A stretch of 38,398 bases of DNA from Streptomyces niveiscabiei (lineage in GTDB: Bacteria > Actinomycetota > Actinomycetes > Streptomycetales > Streptomycetaceae): contig NZ_LIRL01000296.1 in NCBI RefSeq assembly GCF_001419795.1, forward strand, positions 1 to 38,398, given 5' to 3'. Below, one piece after another: positions 15,035-22,240 of this stretch. A program made the translations under genes and the position numbers. Below the pieces are notes generated by a model, which saw nothing but the letters and a program-made list of their open reading frames with translations, searched no databases and was not told where the DNA came from. Positions within the stretch are counted from its first letter, which is position 1; every line of letters starts with the position of its first letter.

Positions 15035-17097
15035 GCGCCTCGGATGTCGGACAGCCGGTACGCGGTCGGTCGCCCGGGTGCGTCGGAGCGGACAGTGGGG
15101 ATGTCGAACCCCTCTTTCTTCAAACGGCCCTTGAGGTTACGGCCGATCATCGCGAGCCGGTCGTCGCGGTCCTCCCAGCGTCCCCAGGCGGCCGGGTCGG
15201 CGGCGACCATGTGCTTGGAGAGCTCCGCGACCGTCAACATCTCCGGATCACGCTCGGTAGCGAAGATGTCGAGGAGCAGGCGGACGGTCTCCGGCAGCGC
15301 GGCCGCCGCCGGCGCCGTGCTCACGGGCGTCTCCAGGCGGGGCAGCCCGGCGGCGATGCGCTCCTTCGTACGGCGGTCGGCTTCGGCGGGCGGCAGCGGG
15401 GTGACGTACCGCAGGATGGGCGTGCGGTGCCGGGGGGTGATGCAGTAGAAGCGTCCGGCGTCCGCCGGGAAACCAGGCTCGGGAGAGGGCACCAGCAGGT
15501 GCGGCAGCCAGCCCTTGGACACGGCGTTGCGCTGGCCGACCACGAGCGGCACGTCGTCCTGGCGGCACGGCAGCATGATCCGGATGGGGAAGGCGTCCGC
15601 GACAGCGTCGGACAGGACGTCGCTGGTCGCGTCCTGCGTCATCAGCACGATCGTGATCATCGCCTCGCGGCCGAGGCGCAGCAGCTGGATCGCCAACTCC
15701 TTGCCCCGGTCGCTCAGCTGAGGGAACTCGTCGATGAAGCAGATGACGGCGGGCCCATCCGGGGTGGGCTCCCACATGTCCTGAGTCGGCGGCATGGACG
15801 CGATCCGGGCGGTGGCCCGCGCCAGCAGCGCCTCCAGGACCTTCTCCGCCTCCTCCGGCGTCCGGGCGGTCATCACGGCGGCCGGCGCGAGGGTCTTCAA
15901 ACCGCGCTTGGCCGGGTCGACGTCGACCACGACCGCGTCCCGGCAGGCCGTGATGAACTCCGCGAGGGTCTGCACCAGAGCGGTCTTGCCGCCGCCGGTG
16001 TCCGCGACGACGATCACGTGCTGCCCGGCGAGCACCACCGGGGTGGTCTCGCCCTCGATAGAGATGCCGAGGGAGACCTGGCTGCGGATGGTGCACGAGC
16101 CGGGCGCCCGCTCCGGGTAGGGCTGCGGTGTGGCGAACGGGTCCTGGGTCAGGACCTGCATGCTGGCCAGCGCCGCGTCGTTGGGGTCGGCGGCCTGCGC
16201 CATCACCCGCGACTCGCCCACGCGCAGCGTGACCGCCACCTTGGGCAGTGCCTTCATCAGATCGGCCGCCGGGCCGTCCAGGACCAGCGGCACCTTCCAC
16301 CCGAACGCGAACTCCTCGGGAACGAGCACCTCGGAGACCCGCACGCCGTGCTTCGCCAGGGCGAGCTGGACCGCCTCGCGGGCCCGGCGCGGGTCACGGC
16401 CGGCCTCCCGGATCGCGAACGGCTCGGGCTCGGCTTCCTCGGACAGCTCGGTGTGCGCGGGCGGCGCGGGCGGGGTGAACAGCAGCCGCGGCACCGGCGG
16501 CCGGCGCCGGGTCGGGCGGCGGCCCTGCTGGAAGGCGAGGAGCAGGTAGAGCAGGACGGCGGCCACCGTGACATAGGCCCCGGCGCGCGGGGCCAGCGAC
16601 CACAGGCCCGCCCACACCACGAGCAGCCCGAGGATCCACCCGAACGCGGCGCGGTGGCGCACGGCGACCGCCTGGCCCCGGCCGATGGCGAGCATGTCGG
16701 AGGTGAGCTCGGTGTGCTGGAAGCTCTCCAGCCCGATCTTCATGGACAGCTGGGACCACTGCATCATCCTGTACGCGATGATCGGCGAGGAGCCGCCGCC
16801 GCCCCCGAAGTAGCCGCCGTAGCCGCCGTATCTCCCGCCGTAGCCTCCGCCGCCGCGCTTCTGCATGTGCATGCGCTGCATCTGCATCTGGGTCTGGAGC
16901 CGCTGCTGCTGTTTGAGCAGCCCAATGTTGGAGTTGACCTCGCCGCGGAAACGCGTGCGGATCTGGTTCCACTGGCGCCACTGATCGTTGAGCAGCCGGT
17001 GCGCGATGTGCGTGTCCGTCAGGTCCTCGCCGTGCCACCAGCGCGCCCACTCGGCGCGGATGTGGCGGCGCCCGTCGCCGAGCGTCCCGCTGGCCAT
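15025..17097 (-). CDS. FtsK/VirB4-like ATPase of the transfer operon
   Basis: A 690-residue protein. The N-terminal segment (about 50-110) is unusual: a Gln/Met-rich stretch followed by a Gly/Tyr-rich tract (G-G-G-G-Y-G-G-R-Y-G-G-Y). Two membrane helices lie at about 150-185. The motor has Walker A A-D-T-G-G-G-K371-T and Walker B V-I-C-F-I-D456-E-F, then V-L-M-T-Q-D-A as a sensor-like segment. The last 85 residues resemble a winged helix (L-T-V-A-E-L-S-K-H-M ... L-K-G-R-L-K-K-E-G-F). This fits a FtsK/SpoIIIE or VirB4-type conjugation ATPase acting at the membrane. The start at 17097 is preceded by GGGGGAGAGAAGG. It is 19 bp after the previous gene of the operon. Confidence 0.75.
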   Translation of the reverse strand: MASGTLGDGRRHIRAEWARWWHGEDLTDTHIAHRLLNDQWRQWNQIRTRFRGEVNSNIGLLKQQQRLQTQMQMQRMHMQKRGGGGYGGRYGGYGGYFGGGGGSSPIIAYRMMQWSQLSMKIGLESFQHTELTSDMLAIGRGQAVAVRHRAAFGWILGLLVVWAGLWSLAPRAGAYVTVAAVLLYLLLAFQQGRRPTRRRPPVPRLLFTPPAPPAHTELSEEAEPEPFAIREAGRDPRRAREAVQLALAKHGVRVSEVLVPEEFAFGWKVPLVLDGPAADLMKALPKVAVTLRVGESRVMAQAADPNDAALASMQVLTQDPFATPQPYPERAPGSCTIRSQVSLGISIEGETTPVVLAGQHVIVVADTGGGKTALVQTLAEFITACRDAVVVDVDPAKRGLKTLAPAAVMTARTPEEAEKVLEALLARATARIASMPPTQDMWEPTPDGPAVICFIDEFPQLSDRGKELAIQLLRLGREAMITIVLMTQDATSDVLSDAVADAFPIRIMLPCRQDDVPLVVGQRNAVSKGWLPHLLVPSPEPGFPADAGRFYCITPRHRTPILRYVTPLPPAEADRRTKERIAAGLPRLETPVSTAPAAAALPETVRLLLDIFATERDPEMLTVAELSKHMVAADPAAWGRWEDRDDRLAMIGRNLKGRLKKEGFDIPTVRSDAPGRPTAYRLSDIRGALS

Positions 17098-17116
17098 AGC
17101 CTTCTCTCCCCCGTGC

Positions 17117-17617
17117 TCAGATCGAGTGGATCAGGATGTCGCCGACCGTGTTGCCGCTGGTCCTGATCAGGCCGAGCGCCATCCCGATCAGTCCCGCCGA
17201 CGCTCCGAGGAACACGCCGACTGCGGCGCCGCGCAAAACGGGCTCCTTCAAGTCGTACCTGCCGGACTTGATCAGCCCGGCGTACAGGGCGAGCAGGCAC
17301 AGCCCGGCTATGGCCCCGCCGACGGCGACCTTCTCGCCGCCGGTCACCGGTCCCTGGGCTCCGGCCTTGGCAACCGCGCCGGTGGCGCCCTCCAGGGCGT
17401 AAGTTCCTATGCCGTCGCCGAACGCCGCAGCCGCGCCGCCCATGACGCCGAACAGGCCGCCACCCAGGAACAGCAGGGCGGCCAGCGCCACGCCCGCGAA
17501 AAAGTGGATCTTGGGCGTGGGATCGCCGCCTCGCCACCTGCCGATTTGGTAGAAGAGGAGGACCAGGCCAAAGGCGACCGCGCCGATTCCGCCGGCGGTG
17601 GCTCCGACGTCGTTCAT
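17117..17617 (-). CDS. Small polytopic membrane protein of the transfer operon
   Basis: A 166-residue Gly/Ala-rich protein with about five hydrophobic segments, at about 7-24, 38-62, 97-115 and a final pair between 128 and 152. The ATG at 17617 has AGGAG six bases upstream and follows the preceding stop by a single base, so translation is coupled. Position, size and composition suggest a structural channel component, but the family is not recognised. Confidence 0.6.
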   Translation of the reverse strand: MNDVGATAGGIGAVAFGLVLLFYQIGRWRGGDPTPKIHFFAGVALAALLFLGGGLFGVMGGAAAAFGDGIGTYALEGATGAVAKAGAQGPVTGGEKVAVGGAIAGLCLLALYAGLIKSGRYDLKEPVLRGAAVGVFLGASAGLIGMALGLIRTSGNTVGDILIHSI

Positions 17618-17618
17618 T

Positions 17619-18431
17619 TCATGCTCCTGTCAGGAAGTGCACCGCGCCGCGCCAGACCGCGCGGACGACGGAGATAGCGAAACTCCAGAGGGCCACGGCG
17701 ACGATCAGCCGCATCACGTAGCCGATGACCGGGGTGGACCACGCCTTGCCGAACAGGCGGATCAGCGCGATGACCAACCAGCTGATCAGGTCGCTGAATG
17801 CGGAGGCCAGCCAGCTGCCAATCGGCAGCACCATGAGCAGTCCCAGCAGCAGGGCGAAGATCAGGACGGCCCCGAGCGGGGCGAAGATCCCGTCTTCGCT
17901 GATCCAGGCAGTCATCCGGTCGACGCTGGTGTGGCTGCGCCAGGTCACCAGCAGCGAGATCAGGATGGCGGGGACGTTGTACTTCAGCCGCAGCCAGCGC
18001 AGATCGGCCTTGGGCTTGGCGCCCGGGGCGTGCGGGTCGGGCAGGCGCGAGGTGATCGCGTCGCTGATGTACTCGCCGATCTCCACGGCGGCCGCGATGC
18101 CCTCCTGGCCGTGCGTTGCCCAGGTGTCGCGCATCTCGCCGCGCACTTGGTCCCCTTGCCAGAACGTTCCTGCCGGGTCGCCGCCCTCGCCCTGGTCGGG
18201 GCGGCCTGCCTCGAGCGCCCAGTCCGAGCCCGGCCTGTGCGGGGGCATCGGCGGCGCGGCGGGCGGAAGGGGAGCTGCGGCACGCCACCAGTCATCGGCC
18301 GTACCGTCGGCAGCGGGGGCGGGGTCCATCTCGGGTTCCACCGGCGCGCGCTGCATGGGCACTTCAGGGGGCAGCGGCTGCCGTACGGCAGCCGGGTCGG
18401 GGGTGCCGGCTATCTCTCCGTCGTCGCTCAT
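17619..18431 (-). CDS. Membrane protein with proline-rich N-terminus, transfer operon
   Basis: A 270-residue protein. Residues 1-75 are Pro/Ala/Asp-rich and probably disordered. Residues 80-145 are soluble and charged. Four hydrophobic segments follow between about 148 and 265, including P-L-G-A-V-L-I-F-A-L-L-L-G-L-L-M-V-L. The ATG at 18431 overlaps the stop of an upstream 36-codon gene by four bases (ATGA). The layout resembles other channel components of actinobacterial conjugation systems, without a recognised family. Confidence 0.6.
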   Translation of the reverse strand: MSDDGEIAGTPDPAAVRQPLPPEVPMQRAPVEPEMDPAPAADGTADDWWRAAAPLPPAAPPMPPHRPGSDWALEAGRPDQGEGGDPAGTFWQGDQVRGEMRDTWATHGQEGIAAAVEIGEYISDAITSRLPDPHAPGAKPKADLRWLRLKYNVPAILISLLVTWRSHTSVDRMTAWISEDGIFAPLGAVLIFALLLGLLMVLPIGSWLASAFSDLISWLVIALIRLFGKAWSTPVIGYVMRLIVAVALWSFAISVVRAVWRGAVHFLTGA

Positions 18432-18538
18432 GCCGCACCGCCGGAGACGTACGTGCCGATGGCGGGGCGGGGCAACGGCCAGGACCGGGTCCCGCTGTTG
18501 GTGGGACGGCGCGCGCCGTCGACGACGATGTCCGTCAT
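18428..18538 (-). CDS. Small coupled leader gene of the transfer operon
   Basis: A 36-codon frame (M-T-D-I-V-V-D-G-A-R-R-P-T) with AGGAAGGA about nine bases before its ATG. Third positions are strongly G/C, and its stop overlaps the ATG of the next gene as ATGA. These three signs argue that it is translated even though it is short. The product would be a small Gly/Pro-containing peptide of unknown role. It may mainly deliver ribosomes to the membrane-protein gene. Confidence 0.6.
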   Translation of the reverse strand: MTDIVVDGARRPTNSGTRSWPLPRPAIGTYVSGGAA

Positions 18539-18712
18539 CCAGCCGGGTCCTTCCTGGTGGGGGTCTGCGGTGGGCGTCGTTCGAGCGATCCGGCCACCGC
18601 GGCTCGATCACGTGTAGCAATCTACGCTCCACGCCCCGTGAGAACACAGGGGCTTCTACTGCAACTCGCCGCTCCCACCAGCACATTCACCACAGATCCG
18701 CACCAAAGGCAC

Positions 18713-19831
18713 TCAGGTATGGCGCCGTCCGAGCAGGCCGTCGCGACGCTGGTCGTCGCGCACTGGGTAGGCACGGTGATCGTCGGGGTTGTCGAGGGCC
18801 TGGTCCAGCGTCTCGAGAAGGTCGTGACCGTAGCGCCACCACACCGGGCCGTGGGGACCCTTGTCGGCCAGCAGCGCCAGGGTGGTGGCGAGCACCGGGA
18901 CCGTGCCGGTGTAGTCGCGGTAGCCGTCATGCTCGTTCTCGGGGCCAGTGTGATGGGTGTGCCACAGGCCCTGCCAGTGCTCCTGGGACAGACGGCCGAC
19001 CTCTCCGATGCGCTCCTGCATGATGCGCGGCCCGACCTGTTTGGTGAACACGATCGCGACGGGCGGGAAGCCGCCGCGGCCGGAGTCCTCCCACAGCGTC
19101 GACCACATCGGCACCTCGAAGCCTCGATGGTCAGTCACGCCTCGATGGAAGAACCGCCGGTAGCGGGCGATCTTGTCCGCTATCTGGGCGGGCGGCTCGG
19201 TGTGGTTGTCGACCTCCACGAACAGCACCGGGACACCGTCCTCGGGGGCGATCAGCACCGCGTCCGCGCGCAGGCTGCCCCGGCCCGGTGCGGTGAACGT
19301 CCCCGTGATCGGGAGGCCGACCTCGGTGGTCCAGCCGCGTAGCTTCCCCAGGCCCGCCGGACGGACCCCGGCCTGCCGTGGCGGCCTCGCAGGGACGGCA
19401 AGCCGGGGGCGAGGAACCGGCTTCGTGGGCAGCGGCTCGGACTGGCGGAACGCGTCGATCGTGTCCGTCACCTTCAGCGCGTGGGCCGCGCCGGCCTTCG
19501 CCGCGTCCCGGGCGGTGCCGCCCATCTCCCGCAGCGGGCGGTCCAGTTCGGTCGCGGCCGCCGCGAGGCCTGCCGCAGTGAGGTTCCACAGCTGTTCGTT
19601 GACCGGATGCCCCGACTTGCCCGGGCGGCTGGTCGACCCGACCGACTCCACCAGGCCAGCACCCTTGAGGTCCTTGCAGGCGTTGCGGACCGTCTGCGTA
19701 TCCGCCGTCCCGGGCAGCACCAGCTGGCGCAGCTGCGAGGCCGTTGCCACCTTCACCACGCCCAACGCCAGCAGCACCAGGGCACGCGCTCGCGCCGTCG
19801 ACCCGTACGGCCACCGCCGTGTCCCGCCCAC
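18713..19831 (-). CDS. Replication-relaxation (Replic_Relax) family protein
   Basis: A 372-residue protein typical of actinobacterial plasmids and conjugative elements. The N-terminal winged helix covers about residues 12-100 (A-R-A-L-V-L-L-A-L-G-V-V-K-V-A-T-A-S-Q-L ... D-L-K-G-A-G-L-V). The C-terminal nuclease-like domain has the signature R-A-D-A-V-L, then V-L-F-V-E-V-D-N-H-T-E, then A-D-K-I-A-R-Y-R-R-F. The family is linked to plasmid replication or relaxation by association; no mechanism is proven. The GTG at 19831 was chosen because GGAAGGGGAGAGG lies upstream; a longer ATG-start version (19954) lacks such a site. It stands upstream of the transfer operon on the same strand, and a 12-bp-period repeat array lies 165 bp before its start. 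Confidence 0.8.
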   Translation of the reverse strand: MGGTRRWPYGSTARARALVLLALGVVKVATASQLRQLVLPGTADTQTVRNACKDLKGAGLVESVGSTSRPGKSGHPVNEQLWNLTAAGLAAAATELDRPLREMGGTARDAAKAGAAHALKVTDTIDAFRQSEPLPTKPVPRPRLAVPARPPRQAGVRPAGLGKLRGWTTEVGLPITGTFTAPGRGSLRADAVLIAPEDGVPVLFVEVDNHTEPPAQIADKIARYRRFFHRGVTDHRGFEVPMWSTLWEDSGRGGFPPVAIVFTKQVGPRIMQERIGEVGRLSQEHWQGLWHTHHTGPENEHDGYRDYTGTVPVLATTLALLADKGPHGPVWWRYGHDLLETLDQALDNPDDHRAYPVRDDQRRDGLLGRRHT

Positions 19832-19996
19832 TTCTGATCCTCTCCCCTTCCAATTCGTCCCACCGCGCAATGTGCTGCTCCGGAGCCACCCTCCCCCGAG
19901 ACGACCACAGACAACGAGGTGGGAGCCGAAGGTGCTGGTCAGGCCCTGATGCATGGGCTGAGCTGCACGGACGGAGCTTTACAAGCCCATGATCAC

Positions 19997-20039
19997 TGTA
20001 GGGAGGAGTGTAGGGGGCACTGTAGGGCGATCTATAGGG
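19997..20039. repeat. Four TGTAGGG units with exact 12-bp period
   Basis: TGTAGGG starts at 19997, 20009 and 20021, and a variant TATAGGG starts at 20033. The period is exactly 12 bp. This is an iteron-like or operator array upstream of the Replic_Relax gene. The A/T-containing boxes stand out against the local GC content. Confidence 0.65.
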
Positions 20040-20176
20040 GAAATAACTGCCGTCCGCCCGCTTGCGCTGCATCTCGCTGCGCAACTGCCGCCCGATGCGC
20101 ACCGGGTGCACCATTCGCCCCGCCAGCTGCTGCCGTCTGGCAGCGCGTACGGCACCGGGGTCTGCCCGGAGTCCGG

Positions 20177-20200
20177 CCCTGCCGCCCCGGGGCGGCAGGG
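20177..20200. terminator. Perfect 24-bp palindrome
   Basis: Bases 20177-20188 are the exact reverse complement of 20189-20200 (centre CCCC|GGGG). It may form a hairpin terminator on either strand or be a binding site. It sits between the TGTAGGG array and the GACAGG boxes. Confidence 0.5.
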
Positions 20201-20816
20201 CGGCCTGTCCAGCATGTCACCGCAGGTCGAGGCCTGCCCAGGGCCTGGCAGCGGCGGACAGGTCGCCACGTCGTACAACAGGCTGGGACAGGCCGAGGTC
20301 ACGCTGGGGACAGGTCAGACCGCGAGGCTTACCAGGACAAACGCCCACGTGGGCAAGCCTTCTACGAGGCAGACGACGTGCTGCGGCACACGATCACCGT
20401 CGACTTCAACGGCCAGCCGTACGCCACCCGGCACCCGCCCACCCCCGAAGAGCTCGCGCGCCGCGAGTAGCCGGGCGCGGCCGGTACGGTGCCCACGACG
20501 ACGTCGACAGCAGCATCGTCGTGCTCATCATCGGCTGGGCAGGGTTCATCGGCGCCGGCCTGGTCGCCATGTACTTCCTCGGGAACGCCCTCTGGTCCGC
20601 GCCGGGCGACCGCTTCCACGTCGGCGGGGGCAGCGACCGCAGGGCGTCTCCGGCTCGCGCTCGCGCGGTGTCGGCCGGTCCCACGGGTCCACCTGATCCG
20701 TCATGCGCTTGTCTCCGTTCTCACTGTGGTGGCGAAACCATGCCGTCATGCGCGACGCCCGGGGCGCCGCTCCGTGCCGGGCGACCGCTTCTATCTCGAA
20801 GCGGAGTGCGATGCGG

Positions 20817-21341
20817 TCAGACGTCAGCCCATCGCTCCTGCGCGGTGATCCATTCCCGGCGGGCGTAAGCGCGCACGGCGTCCCGCTCGGCATCGGTGCA
20901 GCCGTTCTCCAGGGTCGGCGGGATGTCACCGGTGGTGCTGGTCCCGTGCTGATGGTCGTGGCCGACCAGCTCGCCGGCGACGTCGGAGGCGTCGGTGCGC
21001 AGCTCGACATCCTTCGGCACCGGTTTGCCGTCCTCCTGGTAGGGGCGCGGCAGGTAGCTGCCGCGCCCGTGGCACAGGGCGAGCGCGTCCAGGACGGCCG
21101 CGGTCTCCAGCAGGTCGTCCCGGCACTCCCGGGCCAGGTTGCCGACCTCGGAGTCGACGAAGTCCTGGTAGCCGGCGGTGTGCGCGGCCGCCAGGCGCCC
21201 GCGTTCCATGACATTGGAGTACAGCAGGACCGGGATGAGTTCGCCGATGCGGACCAGGTGCTTGCCGTACGCGGCCTGAGCCGCTCGGCTGGTCGACCAG
21301 CCCGGCCACGGCTCATCCGGGGAAGCTCGGTGTGCGCTCAT
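20817..21341 (-). CDS. Unknown 174-residue protein
   Basis: The ATG at 21341 (M-S-A-H-R-A-S-P-D-E-P-W) has no ribosome site. TAACTT eight bases before it and TTCACC 16 bases further up suggest a leaderless promoter. The protein is mostly helical and acidic: A-A-Y-G-K-H-L-V-R-I-G-E-L-I-P-V-L-L-Y near residue 25, and L-L-E-T-A-A-V-L-D-A-L-A-L-C-H-G-R-G in the middle. A His-rich H-D-H-Q-H-G loop follows. No family recognised. It lies after the rep-dciA operon on the same strand, separated by 92 bp. Confidence 0.6.
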   Translation of the reverse strand: MSAHRASPDEPWPGWSTSRAAQAAYGKHLVRIGELIPVLLYSNVMERGRLAAAHTAGYQDFVDSEVGNLARECRDDLLETAAVLDALALCHGRGSYLPRPYQEDGKPVPKDVELRTDASDVAGELVGHDHQHGTSTTGDIPPTLENGCTDAERDAVRAYARREWITAQERWADV

Positions 21342-21433
21342 ACCGCGGGAAGTTACCCACCTCTCAGCAGCGGTGAAGCCGGAACCGGCCATCCCTGTCC
21401 CGGCCTGCCCGGCTGCGCCTTCCGGCACCCGGC

Positions 21434-22240
21434 TCACGCCGTGGTCCGCAGTTCAGCGGGCTGCGGGGCGGCGGCCGTACCGGACTGCCGGGCAGCACGG
21501 TCTTTGCGGGCCTGGCGCAGGGCCGCGATCCGGGTCTTTTCGGCGTCGCGGCGGCGCTGGGCTTGAGCTGCCGCGATCGAGGCCGACGCCTCGTCAGGAT
21601 CGGGAAACGCACGGGCGCTCAGCTCACGCATCGCACGGGTCTGCCGCTCGACAGCCTGAGCGATGCCCGGGTCCGCCAGGGAGGGCGCGGCGGCCTGGCG
21701 GTGGGCGGCGAGCGCGCGGTGGTAGCCGTCGCTGGCCAACTCCCGAGTCTTCACCGGGCCCTTGGGTGCCTCCGGGGCCTGGACGACGTCGTCGTCCGGG
21801 GCGGGCGGCGGCACGGAGCCCGGCGCGAGGATCCGCAGACCGCGCACGACCGTACGGCCGGCCGACGCGTTGGCGGCCTCGATGATCCGGGCCTGCTCCA
21901 GCCGGACCTTCGTCGCCCACGCCGGCGACTCCGGGCACACGGTGAGCCGGCCGGAGTCCGGGTCGTAGCCGACCGCCACAACGTGCCCGACAAGCTCGGG
22001 GGCGATGGCCTCCCACCGCTCGCGCAGCGTGGCACCGGCGGCCGGGAGCTCCCAGGCCCGCTCGGTCACCAGCGCGCCGATCGCCATCCCGAGCCCCATC
22101 GGCTCGCGCCCGTCGCGCCGTACGACCGTGGTGGTGCGCCGCTTCGGCTTCTTCGTCTGGGTGGCGCCGTTCTTCTTCGCCGCTTCCCGGGCCGCGACCA
22201 GGGCCTGGCGCGCGAGGTCGACGCCGCTCAGCTCGGTCAT
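21434..22240 (-). CDS. DciA-like (DUF721) putative helicase loader
   Basis: A 268-residue protein. Residues about 72-140 read as a DUF721/DciA domain: R-E-R-W-E-A-I-A-P-E-L-V-G-H-V, then D-S-G-R-L-T-V-C-P-E-S-P-A-W-A-T-K-V, then I-I-E-A-A-N-A and V-V-R-G-L-R-I-L. DciA is the ancestral bacterial loader of the replicative helicase. The N-terminus is Lys/Arg-rich and the C-terminal 90 residues are Ala/Arg/Gln-rich helix. The ATG overlaps the stop of the large rep-like gene as ATGA, so both are made together. This suggests that the plasmid brings its own helicase-recruiting factor to its origin. Domain call fairly firm, role inferred. Confidence 0.72.
   Translation of the reverse strand: MTELSGVDLARQALVAAREAAKKNGATQTKKPKRRTTTVVRRDGREPMGLGMAIGALVTERAWELPAAGATLRERWEAIAPELVGHVVAVGYDPDSGRLTVCPESPAWATKVRLEQARIIEAANASAGRTVVRGLRILAPGSVPPPAPDDDVVQAPEAPKGPVKTRELASDGYHRALAAHRQAAAPSLADPGIAQAVERQTRAMRELSARAFPDPDEASASIAAAQAQRRRDAEKTRIAALRQARKDRAARQSGTAAAPQPAELRTTA

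Larger units (their letters stand above)
19832..20816. other. Long spacer with repeats and weak coding traces
   Basis: No convincing full gene is present. The stretch contains the TGTAGGG array (19997-20039), a 24-bp palindrome (20177-20200) and four GACAGG/CCTGTC boxes (20204, 20257, 20287, 20309). Two weak coding traces exist on the plus strand. One is a 30-codon frame 20378-20470 ending P-T-P-E-E-L-A-R-R-E. The other, ending near 20640, encodes a hydrophobic segment (V-L-I-I-G-W-A-G-F-I-G-A-G-L-V-A-M-Y-F-L) with no ribosome site. They may be remnants. A 52-codon minus-strand frame from 20701 with GGAG upstream is equally weak. Confidence 0.45.

Noticed and set aside
15211-17166. A 651-codon plus-strand frame opposite the FtsK/VirB4-like gene
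   Set aside because: It is an antisense shadow with low-complexity Arg/Gly/His composition; the minus strand has Walker A and B motifs.
19832-19954. N-terminal extension of the Replic_Relax protein to an ATG at 19954
   Set aside because: The extension lacks a ribosome site and typical codon bias, whereas GTG 19831 has a strong purine-rich site.
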